64,000 nucleotides of DNA from Cruorifilaria tuberocauda (Eukaryota > Nematoda > Chromadorea > Rhabditida > Onchocercidae): NCBI GenBank assembly GCA_013365365.1, contig JABVXU010000040.1, positions 206,478-270,477 on the forward strand, written 5' to 3'. Positions 1 to 8,132 of this stretch are shown here, one piece after another (the first letter of the stretch is position 1; every line of letters starts with the position of its first letter). A program made the translations under genes and the position numbers. Below the pieces are notes generated by a model. That model saw only the letters and a program-made list of their open reading frames with translations. It was not told the origin of the DNA and made no database searches.

Positions 1-217
1 ACTCGCTATTCGAGCATATTGCCCACTTACTTAGTATGTTATGAATTCGATTTTCCATTTCGTTTGCTGCAGCATTAGTAAGTGTTAAGCAGAGAATATT
101 TTTCTTGTTTTCTAATAAAAGTCTTAGTACTCTATCTATTAAGATTTTTGTTTTTCCTGTGCCAGCAGATGCATTTACCCATACAGAAAAATCAGGATTT
201 GTTATTTTTAATTTCAT
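1..217 (-). CDS. addA: AddA/UvrD-type helicase, N-terminal fragment (runs off the window)
   Basis: The minus strand from the ATG at 217 reads openly to base 1 for 72 codons and continues outside the window. It begins with a short leader, then the Walker A region VNASAGTGKTKILIDRVLRL (about residues 11-30), followed by a TLTNAAANEMENRI block typical of motif Ia of superfamily 1 UvrD-like helicases. The ASAGTGKT form of the P-loop is that of AddA, the helicase-nuclease that processes double-strand DNA ends for recombination. An in-frame TAG lies a few codons upstream of the ATG, which fixes this start. Its divergent neighbour is ispE, 84 bases away. Helicase family is secure; AddA rather than another UvrD relative is inferred from the P-loop wording. 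Confidence 0.8.
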   Translation of the reverse strand, partial: MKLKITNPDFSVWVNASAGTGKTKILIDRVLRLLLENKKNILCLTLTNAAANEMENRIHNILSKWAICSNSE

Positions 218-301
218 CAGAAGTGAAGGAATTATATAAAATTTTGACTAAAATGGCATTGTAAAATATACTGTAAAAGTAGTGTTAGTGAAGATATATA
301 A

Positions 302-1168
302 ATGAAAAGTTTTTGCGCAAAGGCTCCTGCAAAGATTAACCTTTTTTTGCATGTTGTTGAAAGGAAAGAAATAGGGTATCATTTAGTTGAAGGCTTATCT
401 GTTTTTGCTAATCTTTCCAATTTTTTAGAGATAAAGGTAGGGGAAAAGGGTTTCAGATATGATAACTCTATAGTTGAATTTGTGAATTCTGAACTCAAGA
501 TAAGTAACAGATACAATACAGTAATGAGAGCAGTTAATTTATTACTCAGGTATGCTCCTATACGTACTAAAGTTATTATAAAAGTTGTAAAAAATGTACC
601 TACTGCTGCAGGTTTAGGAAGTGGTTCCTCAGATGCTGGAGCAGTGATACGTACACTAGGGAAATTATGGCAAATTGACAGATCTATCTTAAATGAAATA
701 GCTGTAAGTGTTGGTGCTGATGTTTCTGCAAGTATAGATAATAAGCCGGTTTTAGTCAGAGGTATTGGCGAAGAATTATACCCAATAAAAAAATTTTCTT
801 TTCCAAGAAATGTGGTGCTTGTAAAACCAAAAAAAAAGTTCTTAAGCACACCAGAAGTGTTCTCGAAGTATAAGGGAAATTTTTCTAGACCAATTGAATG
901 GAGTGATAATGCCGAAAAAGATATTTTAAAACTTCTTAAAGAAACTAGGAATGATCTTCAAGAGATAGCAGTGAGTCTTGTACCTGAAATTAAGGATGTG
1001 ATATTAGCATTAGAGTCACAGAGAGGTTCTGTACTATCTCGCATGTCTGGTAGTGGTGTAGCATGTTTTGGAGTATTTGATAGTGAGAAAAATGCAAAAG
1101 CTGCTGCTGTAAATATCAGAGAAAAGCAGCCAGAATGGTGGGTGTGCGGCACTCAATTGATAATTTAA
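302..1168 (+). CDS. ispE: 4-diphosphocytidyl-2-C-methyl-D-erythritol kinase
   Basis: IspE phosphorylates CDP-methylerythritol in the cytoplasm, the fourth step of the non-mevalonate (MEP) route to isoprenoids. The 288-residue length fits the family. The start region carries the IspE signature APAKINLFLHV (residues 8-18). GHMP-kinase motif 2 is VPTAAGLGSGSSDA (about 99-112), the ATP phosphate loop, and motif 3 is SRMSGSGVACFGVF near residue 240. The gene is first in a close cluster with the Mth938-family gene (3-base gap) and znuB. dxr of the same pathway is 5 kb away on the other strand. The reading frame is intact with no stops. The pathway is bacterial and not expected in a nematode nuclear genome, which marks the segment as endosymbiont-derived. 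Confidence 0.95.
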   Translation: MKSFCAKAPAKINLFLHVVERKEIGYHLVEGLSVFANLSNFLEIKVGEKGFRYDNSIVEFVNSELKISNRYNTVMRAVNLLLRYAPIRTKVIIKVVKNVPTAAGLGSGSSDAGAVIRTLGKLWQIDRSILNEIAVSVGADVSASIDNKPVLVRGIGEELYPIKKFSFPRNVVLVKPKKKFLSTPEVFSKYKGNFSRPIEWSDNAEKDILKLLKETRNDLQEIAVSLVPEIKDVILALESQRGSVLSRMSGSGVACFGVFDSEKNAKAAAVNIREKQPEWWVCGTQLII

Positions 1169-1171
1169 CTT

Positions 1172-1540
1172 ATGAATATAATCCCCTTAACTTCTCAGAA
1201 AAAAAACTTTATATACAGCTATGAAAAAGGAAAATTTTTAGTAGACAATAAGGAATATTATAGCTCAATTATAGTCTTTCCTGAAAAGGTGATTGAACTC
1301 AGAAAAAATGATATAAATAGTAAGGAATACTTTAAATCTTTTTTGACAGAGGAGATAGAAATTCTGCTAATAGGCACTGGTAAAACACGTAAAATGACGA
1401 ATCCTTTTGTCAGTCTATACCTTATAATGGAGCAAATGAGTTTAAATTTTGAATTTATGGCAACTGATGCAGCATGTAGAACACATAATGTTCTAATATC
1501 TGAAGGCAGATTTGTTGTTACTTACTTAGAGATAATGTAG
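1172..1540 (+). CDS. Mth938 / NDUFAF3-like domain protein
   Basis: A 122-residue protein that fits the Mth938-domain family (formerly DUF498), small single-domain proteins common in alphaproteobacteria and related to the mitochondrial complex I assembly factor NDUFAF3. The recognisable part is the core LLIGTGKTRK (about residues 65-75) followed by the C-terminal block FEFMATDAACRTHNVLISEG (about 93-112), where family members have a conserved M-T-x-A-A-x-x-T-x-N-x-L pattern. It starts 3 bases after the ispE stop and ends 1 base before the znuB ATG, so the three are probably co-transcribed. Its biochemical role is not established; a role in respiratory complex assembly is suggested only by homology. 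Confidence 0.8.
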   Translation: MNIIPLTSQKKNFIYSYEKGKFLVDNKEYYSSIIVFPEKVIELRKNDINSKEYFKSFLTEEIEILLIGTGKTRKMTNPFVSLYLIMEQMSLNFEFMATDAACRTHNVLISEGRFVVTYLEIM

Positions 1541-1541
1541 T

Positions 1542-2351
1542 ATGCTTGAAATATTTACGCAGGGCTTTTTTATTAACAGCCTGGTTGCAGTGGTTATAAT
1601 TAGCCTAGTGACAGGTACATTAGGATCATTCATGATATGGCAAAGATTGTCATATTTGGGTGACAGTTTGTCACATTCCTCATTACTTGGTATTGCGCTT
1701 GCTCTAATCTTCAAAATTAGCCCTTCAATCAGTATAATGCTTATAGCAATTGCTTTTGCAATACTACTTTCTCTTAATTTTAATAGATTATATTCTGTTG
1801 ATGCAATATTAAATATTGTCACCAACGTAGTTTTATCGTCAAGTTTAATATTGATGTCCTTTATCCCATCGAGTAATAGTAGCATTATCAGCTCTCTATT
1901 TGGTGATATATTAACACTAGAACAGAGTGATATAGTATTAATTTTTCTAATTTCGCTAATAGTTATTCTTATACTGATATTTAGGTGGCGCTACTGGCTA
2001 GTAATTTCAATTAATCAAGATTTGGCAATAGTTGAGAAAGTGAACGTGAGTTTAATAAGGCTAGAATTCTTAATTACTCTTGCCATATTCATAGCAGTAT
2101 CTGCCCAACTGATAGGAATATTACTTATCTCTGCATTTTTACTGATACCAGCTTCATCTGCAAGGCTTATTTCAAAGACTCCAATACAAATGATTGTTAC
2201 TGCAACGGGTTTTTCTGTGATCTCTGGAGTATCTGGTCTAATGCTATCTGCAAGTTTTGATTTATTAACAGGACCTACAATTATACTTGTTGCAGCTGCA
2301 TACTTAATTGTTGCTTATTTTATGAGGTTAATATTAAATAAATTAGCTTAA
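1542..2351 (+). CDS. znuB: Zinc/manganese ABC transporter permease
   Basis: A 269-residue integral membrane protein of the ABC-3 permease family, which with a binding protein (ZnuA) and an ATPase (ZnuC) imports Zn or Mn. The whole sequence is a run of hydrophobic segments. The N-terminal stretch has GTLGSFMIWQRLSYLGDSLS (about residues 26-45), with the conserved G-D-S-L-S-H-S-S-L-L-G pattern of ZnuB/MntB permeases, and a later segment LLISAFLLIPASSARLIS (about 191-208) is also family-typical. It is the last gene of the ispE cluster, with a start one base after the previous stop. The partner znuA and znuC genes are not in this window, as expected in Wolbachia, where transporter components are often scattered. 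Confidence 0.92.
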   Translation: MLEIFTQGFFINSLVAVVIISLVTGTLGSFMIWQRLSYLGDSLSHSSLLGIALALIFKISPSISIMLIAIAFAILLSLNFNRLYSVDAILNIVTNVVLSSSLILMSFIPSSNSSIISSLFGDILTLEQSDIVLIFLISLIVILILIFRWRYWLVISINQDLAIVEKVNVSLIRLEFLITLAIFIAVSAQLIGILLISAFLLIPASSARLISKTPIQMIVTATGFSVISGVSGLMLSASFDLLTGPTIILVAAAYLIVAYFMRLILNKLA

Positions 2352-2646
2352 CTCATTTAAGTGATTACTTGCCTAGTACTGTTTTATTTGGCAATTAAAA
2401 TCGCTTTATGGTAGGCAACTTTATTACTTACATATGAATTATAATGACTGATCTGTAAAAAGGATTTTTTTTGAACATGCATTTAAACTTGTAAAAAGAT
2501 TTTATTAATAAGTATATTCTAGGGAAATAGATTAATCTTGTGCAAATGGAACATATCAAGTAATGTATATAATGACACGTAAGAGATTTTAAAATCTTTA
2601 GATACTTCTATATAATCAAATAAAAATATGCTATTATATAAAAGAT
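2352..2646. other. Non-coding gap before holA
   Basis: About 295 AT-rich bases with stops in all frames and no gene remnant I can name. The last 60 bases presumably hold the holA promoter, but no convincing -35/-10 pair stands out. Confidence 0.4.
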
Positions 2647-3654
2647 ATGAAGATTACACCATCCAAAATTGAAAAATTTTTAGAGAAACCTGATGCTTTA
2701 AAGGGTATATTAATTTATGGAAGTGATAATGATAAAGTAGATTTTTTTGCTAAAAAAGTGATTGCTAGTTTATGTGAGTATTCAGTTCAGGTGATGGACT
2801 TTGTGACAGTAGATAAATTTCCTGGTTTGCTGTTTTCTGAGCTAGTAAATATTTCGATTTTTACTAATAAAAAGTTGATTAAGCTGATAAACGTAAGTGG
2901 GAGAATATCTAAAGGATTGAAAAATGTGCTTGATAATAATACAAATGGCAATTATATAGTAATGATAGCAAATGAACTTCCGTATAATTCTACAACTAAA
3001 AGTTATACAGAAAGCTCAAAAATTTTTGGTGTAATTTCCTGCTATAAGAATAATAGTAGTGATTCTTGTGATGTGATATCAAATTACTTGAAGCAAAATG
3101 GTATATGGTATACAAATGAAATAATCTATCATTTGCAATCTTATTTTAATTATAGTAAGTTGCCTATATATTCTGAACTTGAGAAGTTGGTTTTATACCT
3201 TGGAGAAAAAAAAGATCTTAAACTTACTGATGTAAAACTGTGTTTTCCTACCTCTGATAATGATTACGTTACACTTGATAACTTGTACTCTGCTATAGTA
3301 TATAAAAATACGAGACAATTTATCAAGATTTCTGATATATTAATATCACAAGAAAACTTTTCACCAATAGCACTAATTCGTATTACATTAAACTACTTCC
3401 TACATCTTGAAAATGTTCTACTGCTAGTACAAGGAGGAATGAATGAACAGGCCGCAATTAACCAGCTAGTTCCTCCGTTGTTCTTTAAGCAACTGCAAAG
3501 TTTTAAATGTCATCTAAAAATTTTTCGGCTTTCAGAGCTTAAAAAATTGATAGAAAAGTTAATAAGCTTGGAGATTTTCTGTAAAGCAACTGATCTAGAT
3601 CATAAAATGGTTTTTCAACATGAACTGCAGCAGATGACTGGTGTTGAAATTTAA
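2647..3654 (+). CDS. holA: DNA polymerase III delta subunit
   Basis: A 335-residue protein matching HolA, the delta subunit of the clamp loader that opens the beta sliding clamp during replication. The N-terminus MKITPSKIEKFLEKPDALKG leads into GILIYGSDNDKVDFFAKKV (about residues 20-38), the usual start of the delta AAA+-like fold without a functional Walker A lysine, followed by the family pattern for a FSELVNISIFTNKKLIKL segment near residues 62-79. The C-terminal part contains the delta-specific helical collar region (FSPIALIRITLNYFLHLE, about 238-255). Sequence divergence is high, as usual in this family, so the call rests on overall pattern and length. It stands alone, with non-coding gaps on both sides. 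Confidence 0.85.
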   Translation: MKITPSKIEKFLEKPDALKGILIYGSDNDKVDFFAKKVIASLCEYSVQVMDFVTVDKFPGLLFSELVNISIFTNKKLIKLINVSGRISKGLKNVLDNNTNGNYIVMIANELPYNSTTKSYTESSKIFGVISCYKNNSSDSCDVISNYLKQNGIWYTNEIIYHLQSYFNYSKLPIYSELEKLVLYLGEKKDLKLTDVKLCFPTSDNDYVTLDNLYSAIVYKNTRQFIKISDILISQENFSPIALIRITLNYFLHLENVLLLVQGGMNEQAAINQLVPPLFFKQLQSFKCHLKIFRLSELKKLIEKLISLEIFCKATDLDHKMVFQHELQQMTGVEI

Positions 3655-4245
3655 TTTTTCTACAATCTTATTACAGGTTGCTATATTCATTCTTCGTAAA
3701 GATAATGCTCTACACTTACCATTTTATCTATGTTTTTCTAATATGATATGGTTATACTTAACTATGTAAAACCAAGATACGTCTGACGTTTTGGAAAATT
3801 TAACAACTCGAAATTAGCTATTGAAGTTAATAAATTTAAGGACTTACTCAAGTATTAGTAATTAGTCTCATATATTTTATGAATATTTAAGAAATAGGTC
3901 TATTTGCTAAATCAATGTGGGCAATAGAAGATTATCATATGTTCTTATGTTCTTGCAATTTTTTTTTGATGTAAAGTAAAATATGCTTACATGTCTAGCT
4001 TTTTTAAGTAGAGTAAAAATAATAAGGAATGTGTTGCTTAATTTTTGTTGCTTTCTATCCTAGAGAAGATATAGCTTTACTTCATGGTTTATATTTCTTT
4101 AAATGCCTTCCATGGGCTAAATTTTATCTTAGTAGAGTAAGAGTGTTATATGAAAAAATATTAATACTAGTTTTAAATTATTAGAGATCTAGCTGTAGCT
4201 CGATAGTAGCAAAATTCAAAAGAAATGTTCAATATAGAAAACTTT
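3655..4245. other. Non-coding gap, possible decayed DNA
   Basis: About 590 bases, very AT-rich, with stops in every frame. I could not recognise a tRNA, terminator or named pseudogene. Long empty gaps like this are typical of reduced filarial Wolbachia genomes, where they are often the residue of lost genes. Confidence 0.4.
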
Positions 4246-5040
4246 ATGAAAATTAGAATTGGAGTAATAGGTTGCTTAGGAAGAATGGGGAAAAAGATAC
4301 TCAGCGAATTAATTACAAATGCCAGAGTAGAGATAGTTGGTGCTGTTACTAGACTTAACAGCAGATATATAGGTTTAGATATTGGCCAAATCATAGGTCA
4401 CAGCTCTACTTTAGGAATCCAGGTTACAAGTTCTATTAGTGATGTGTTTGAGTTATCTGATGTTATAATAGATTTCACGAATAAAGAATGTATGTTAGCA
4501 TGTCTTAAAGCAGCTGTAAAATTTAAAACACCACTAGTTAGTGGAACAACCGGAGCAGAAGATATCTCTTTAAGAGAGTATGCTGCTGAAGTTCCAATAT
4601 TATGGTCAGCAAACATGAGTGTTGGAATTAATGTATTACTGAAATTGGTAAAAAAAGCTGCTGGTCTTTTAGATAGTGAATACGACGCTGAAATTTGGGA
4701 AATGCACCATAAGTTTAAAAAAGATTCTCCATCTGGAACAGCTATAGAACTTGGAAGAGCAATTGCTAATGCTTCGAAAAGAGACTTCCAACTCAATCAA
4801 CATTTACTTAATAGTTCAAATGTAAGAGGAAAAGGTAAGATAGGTTTCGCAGTATCTCGTGGAGGTGGAGTGATAGGAGATCATAGTGTAATGTTTGTTA
4901 ATTCTGATGAACGGATAGAAATAAATCATAAAGCAATTGATCGAACAGCATTTGCTAAAGGTGCTGTGCGAGCGGCAATATGGCTATATGAAAACAAGAG
5001 AGAAGCTCCAGGGCTCTATTCGATGCAGAGTGTAATATGA
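4246..5040 (+). CDS. dapB: 4-hydroxy-tetrahydrodipicolinate reductase
   Basis: DapB reduces hydroxy-tetrahydrodipicolinate with NAD(P)H in the diaminopimelate/lysine pathway, feeding peptidoglycan precursor synthesis. I chose the ATG at 4246 (264 residues, MKIRIGVIGC...), since the dinucleotide-binding motif GVIGCLGRMG follows at once. An in-frame ATG at 4225 would add seven residues. The catalytic signature EMHHKFKKDSPSGTA (about residues 150-164) is complete, with the HH pair, K and PSGT. The gene ends in ATGA, overlapping the start of pstB by four bases, so the two are translationally coupled. The reading frame is intact. Confidence 0.95.
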   Translation: MKIRIGVIGCLGRMGKKILSELITNARVEIVGAVTRLNSRYIGLDIGQIIGHSSTLGIQVTSSISDVFELSDVIIDFTNKECMLACLKAAVKFKTPLVSGTTGAEDISLREYAAEVPILWSANMSVGINVLLKLVKKAAGLLDSEYDAEIWEMHHKFKKDSPSGTAIELGRAIANASKRDFQLNQHLLNSSNVRGKGKIGFAVSRGGGVIGDHSVMFVNSDERIEINHKAIDRTAFAKGAVRAAIWLYENKREAPGLYSMQSVI

Positions 5041-5795
5041 GCGATATACGTGCTTCCATTAAGAGTTTGGACCTGTGGTATGGCTCTAAGCAGGTTCTGT
5101 TTGATATAAGCCTTGATATTCGGAAAAGAAAAGTTACTACTTTTATTGGTCCATCTGGGTGTGGTAAATCAACATTCTTACGTTGTTTTAACCGTATGAA
5201 TGATTATGTACCTGGATGCAAAGTTATTGGTGAGTTGATTATTGATGGACTTGGTAATATATACTCACGCGATATGGATGTTGTGCTGCTCAGAGCAAAA
5301 GTCGGCATGGTATTTCAAAAGCCAAATCCTTTTCCAAAGTCAATATATGATAATGTTGCCTATGGGCCTAAGTTGCAAGGTACAGTAAAGAATAAAGGTA
5401 AATTAGATGAAATAGTAGAAAATAGTTTAATCAAGGTTGGTTTATGGAAAGAATTGAAAGATAGATTGCGGGATAGTGCATTAGATCTATCTGGCGGTCA
5501 ACAGCAAAGGTTGTGCATCGCACGCGCAATTGCAGTAAAACCAACCATTTTACTAATGGATGAACCATGTTCTGCACTTGATCCAATGGCAACTAATGCA
5601 ATTGAAAATCTTATACAAGAATTGAAATTGAAATTTACTATAATTATAGTAACTCATTCGATGAAGCAAGCTAAAAAGCTATCTGATAGTGTAATTTTCT
5701 TCCACAATGGTAAGGTTATTGAATCTGGAAACGTTCAAGAAGTATTTGAAAATGCTAACTCTTCTTTGACAAAAGAATATATTTTAGATCATTGA
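5037..5795 (+). CDS. pstB: Phosphate ABC transporter ATP-binding protein
   Basis: A 252-residue ATPase of the Pst high-affinity phosphate importer, acting at the inner face of the cytoplasmic membrane with PstA/PstC. Walker A is GPSGCGKST (about residues 38-46), followed by FLRCFNRMND, a PstB hallmark. The Q-loop region is GMVFQKPNPFPKSIYDNVAYG (around 93-112), also PstB-specific. The ABC signature is LSGGQQQR (about 151-158) and Walker B is ILLMDEPCSALDP. The start overlaps the dapB stop (ATGA at 5037-5040). No pstA, pstC, pstS or phoU is nearby, so the transporter genes are dispersed. The frame is complete and the motifs are all present. Confidence 0.96.
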   Translation: MSDIRASIKSLDLWYGSKQVLFDISLDIRKRKVTTFIGPSGCGKSTFLRCFNRMNDYVPGCKVIGELIIDGLGNIYSRDMDVVLLRAKVGMVFQKPNPFPKSIYDNVAYGPKLQGTVKNKGKLDEIVENSLIKVGLWKELKDRLRDSALDLSGGQQQRLCIARAIAVKPTILLMDEPCSALDPMATNAIENLIQELKLKFTIIIVTHSMKQAKKLSDSVIFFHNGKVIESGNVQEVFENANSSLTKEYILDH

Positions 5796-5801
5796 ATCTA
5801 A

Positions 5802-6971
5802 CTATGGCGTAATAGTTTTAGATGAGATAATTCCTTTAGCAAGGATACGGCTTTCACGGTCAATATCTATTATATCAGGAAGTGAATTAATGTTGATATA
5901 ATTATTAAAATTTTCTATTGTCAATTCTACTACTTTTACTATCCCCAAAAAACTGATACGTGACCTCAAAAACTCATTTACAGCTACTTCATTTGCAGCA
6001 TTGAGCACAATGCTATTTGTGTGTGGCAGAGAGGAATTTAATACTTCCATGCTAAGCTTTAGGGCAGGAAAACGCTTGTAATCAGGCTCTTGAAATGTCA
6101 TTTTTTTTTGTTTGGTTAAATCTAATTTATAGCCTGAAATTGACCTTTCTGGCCAAGATAGAGCATATGAAATAGGAACTGCCATATCAGCTTCTGCAAG
6201 TACAGCAAAATTGAAACCATCTTGATAAACTACAACTCCATGTATTATCGATTCAGGGTGCACTACTGCTTCAACTTTATTAGGGTTGATATTAAATAAG
6301 CTATGTGCTTCTATTATTTCTAGGGTTTTATTCATCATCGTTGCACTATCAATTGAAATCTTCTTTCCCATATTCCAAATAGGATGACTTAGTGCTTGGT
6401 CTACTATAACATTTCTTAATTGTTCAAAGCTATAATTTAAAAATGGTCCACCAGAAGCAGTGAGTATAATTTTTTCCACGTATTTATTTCCATTTTGCAG
6501 AACTTGAAAAATTGCATTGTGTTCAGAGTCAATAGGAATTATCTGTACATTTTTTTCTTTAGCTTTCTTAAATAGTAATTTTCCACCACAAATAATACTT
6601 TCTTTGTTTGCTAGTGCAATAACTTTAGTGCCACTTTCTATTATATGCATAACTGGCTCAAGACCTGCAATGCCAGTTATTGCAACAACTGAGAGATCAG
6701 TGGGTAAAGAAGCAACATTTATTAAACCTTCAGTACCAGCTTCTACCTTAATACCTGTACCAAGTAAGCTTTCTTTTAAATTCATGTAAAACATCTTATC
6801 AGAAATAGCTACATATTTTGCGCCCAGAGATCTTGCTTGGTGTGCTAGTAGAGCAAAATTTGAATGTGTACTAAGTACTTCTACTTGATATTTCTCTCTT
6901 TCTTTTAAAAGAAGATCTACAGTTTTTTTTCCAATACTTCCAGTTGACCCTAAAATTGAAACCTTTTTCAC
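5802..6971 (-). CDS. dxr: 1-deoxy-D-xylulose 5-phosphate reductoisomerase
   Basis: Dxr converts DXP to methylerythritol phosphate with NADPH, the committed step of the MEP isoprenoid route and the target of fosmidomycin. The 389-residue length is normal. The N-terminal NADPH-binding motif is GSTGSIGKKTV (residues 8-18). The metal and substrate region includes PIDSEHNAIFQ (about 147-157), TASGGPF, SIDSATMMNKTLEIIEAHSL (about 207-226) and VHPESIIHG, so the acidic metal ligands and flexible-loop histidines are there. The gene converges on pstB with only six bases between stops, leaving little room for independent terminators. With ispE, two of the MEP genes lie in this window. Confidence 0.96.
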   Translation of the reverse strand: MKKVSILGSTGSIGKKTVDLLLKEREKYQVEVLSTHSNFALLAHQARSLGAKYVAISDKMFYMNLKESLLGTGIKVEAGTEGLINVASLPTDLSVVAITGIAGLEPVMHIIESGTKVIALANKESIICGGKLLFKKAKEKNVQIIPIDSEHNAIFQVLQNGNKYVEKIILTASGGPFLNYSFEQLRNVIVDQALSHPIWNMGKKISIDSATMMNKTLEIIEAHSLFNINPNKVEAVVHPESIIHGVVVYQDGFNFAVLAEADMAVPISYALSWPERSISGYKLDLTKQKKMTFQEPDYKRFPALKLSMEVLNSSLPHTNSIVLNAANEVAVNEFLRSRISFLGIVKVVELTIENFNNYININSLPDIIDIDRESRILAKGIISSKTITP

Positions 6972-7047
6972 TAGAATGAACTCAGTTAATTGAGATAAGT
7001 TGAAGGAAAATATTACTCCTCAAGTGTTATTTTATAATTTCCAGGTA

Positions 7048-7551
7048 TCAAAGCTCATGCACGTAGTCATTACTAACATGAGGTGAATGACTTGGCGAAA
7101 AAAAACTATCATAGTGATTACCTAAATCATGTATGTCATGTAAGCCATCAATGTTATGAGCTATTTCATTGTTAAAATTTGGGTAATCATCTAGATGAAG
7201 GTTTTTATCACTACAGCTCATATCTATTCCTTCTGAAGCCATATCATCACAACTTCTGTCTTCATGTGAAAAATATTCTGCAAGACCTTCAAGACATTTT
7301 ATGCCAAACATATTACCTTGCTTCCCTAACAATGTTACTAGGCTACTACCGCTCACTAAGCCTTCAAATACGTTACTATAGGAAGAAATTGCTCCTTCGT
7401 GAAAGCTGAATAGCCACTTTATTCCATCCATAATCGTTGCGATAGAGTCACTGTGACCGAGACCGAAACCACTCTTCCCCCCTTGATATTCTTGATGCTG
7501 TTGTTGAGCTTGCCACTCTGCAATATTTGGACCTTGAGCTTCACCACTCAT
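7048..7551 (-). CDS. Hypothetical protein, Wolbachia-type orphan
   Basis: A 167-residue protein that I do not recognise as a characterised family. The N-terminus is rich in Gln, Gly and Glu (AEWQAQQQHQEYQGGKSGFG, about residues 12-31). A mildly hydrophobic central part around WLFSFHEGAISSYSNVFEGL (about 47-66) is followed by SLVTLLGKQGNMFGIKCLEG. The acidic C-terminal third is rich in His, Asp, Asn and Ser, with DGLHDIHDLG and a final NDYVHEL. No signal peptide or clear membrane helix is visible. It lies between dxr and hemJ in the same orientation. The His/Asp-rich tail could bind metal, but that is only an impression from composition. Confidence 0.6.
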   Translation of the reverse strand: MSGEAQGPNIAEWQAQQQHQEYQGGKSGFGLGHSDSIATIMDGIKWLFSFHEGAISSYSNVFEGLVSGSSLVTLLGKQGNMFGIKCLEGLAEYFSHEDRSCDDMASEGIDMSCSDKNLHLDDYPNFNNEIAHNIDGLHDIHDLGNHYDSFFSPSHSPHVSNDYVHEL

Positions 7552-7646
7552 AAGCTTTTACTCTGAACCATTGAACATATATAAATTTTACTACGAACAT
7601 TAAAAAGTGTCAATAAAACTCTCGAATACCATTTCTGAATGAAGTT

Positions 7647-8078
7647 TCACCGAAAAGGTTTTACGATAACTGTAATAATTATAATTATCATTAATATCGT
7701 AACTGTCTCGTTTAAGATACGGAAATAAACATGAGCTTTTTTGTTTAAACCCATTGCAAAACTTTTTCTATGTTTTGCGAGTAATATATGAATAGTAAAC
7801 ATAAAGAGTAGTGCTAACACTTTCACATGAAACCATCCTTCATGGTAAGACTCTCTTATAATCATAAGTGTAACACCAAAAACTAGTGAAGAAAGCATTG
7901 CAGGATTTACAATACATTTAAGTAGTCTTTTCTCCATTATTTGAAGTAAGCTGTCACTCTCTGAACCTAGCTTTACAGTTGTGTGATAGACATAAAGCCT
8001 AGGCAAGTAAAGCATACCTGCCATCCACATAATGACAGAAATAACATGAAATGCCTCAAGCCATCGGTAATAATCCAT
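7647..8078 (-). CDS. hemJ: HemJ-type protoporphyrinogen IX oxidase (UPF0093)
   Basis: A 143-residue membrane protein with four hydrophobic segments that matches the HemJ family, the oxygen-independent protoporphyrinogen oxidase of many alphaproteobacteria, acting at the penultimate step of haem synthesis. The conserved N-terminus is YYRWLEAFHVISVIMWMAGM (residues 3-22), holding the essential His, with LPRLYVYH after it. The second conserved block is GWFHVKVLALLFMFTIHI (about 81-98), holding the essential Lys. Length agrees with the family. It is divergent from pdhA with a 54-base gap (8079-8132) that must hold both promoters. Filarial worms lack most of the haem pathway, so this endosymbiont gene is of biological weight. 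Confidence 0.88.
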   Translation of the reverse strand: MDYYRWLEAFHVISVIMWMAGMLYLPRLYVYHTTVKLGSESDSLLQIMEKRLLKCIVNPAMLSSLVFGVTLMIIRESYHEGWFHVKVLALLFMFTIHILLAKHRKSFAMGLNKKAHVYFRILNETVTILMIIIIITVIVKPFR

Positions 8079-8132
8079 TATAAAATGTTAAAATTTCTGA
8101 TATCATCTAAGTTTAATAAAAAAGAAATTGAT
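8079..8132. promoter_or_regulatory. Divergent hemJ/pdhA intergenic region
   Basis: Only 54 bases separate the starts of hemJ (minus) and pdhA (plus), so both 5' control regions must lie here or overlap the genes. AT-rich throughout; no exact promoter boxes are claimed. Confidence 0.35.

Noticed and set aside
82..264. Plus-strand ORF of 60 codons
   Set aside because: It is the shadow of the addA start on the minus strand, which carries a clear P-loop.
7983..8132. Upstream extension of pdhA
   Set aside because: The extension overlaps hemJ and has no similarity to E1 alpha; the ATG at 8133 gives the normal family length.
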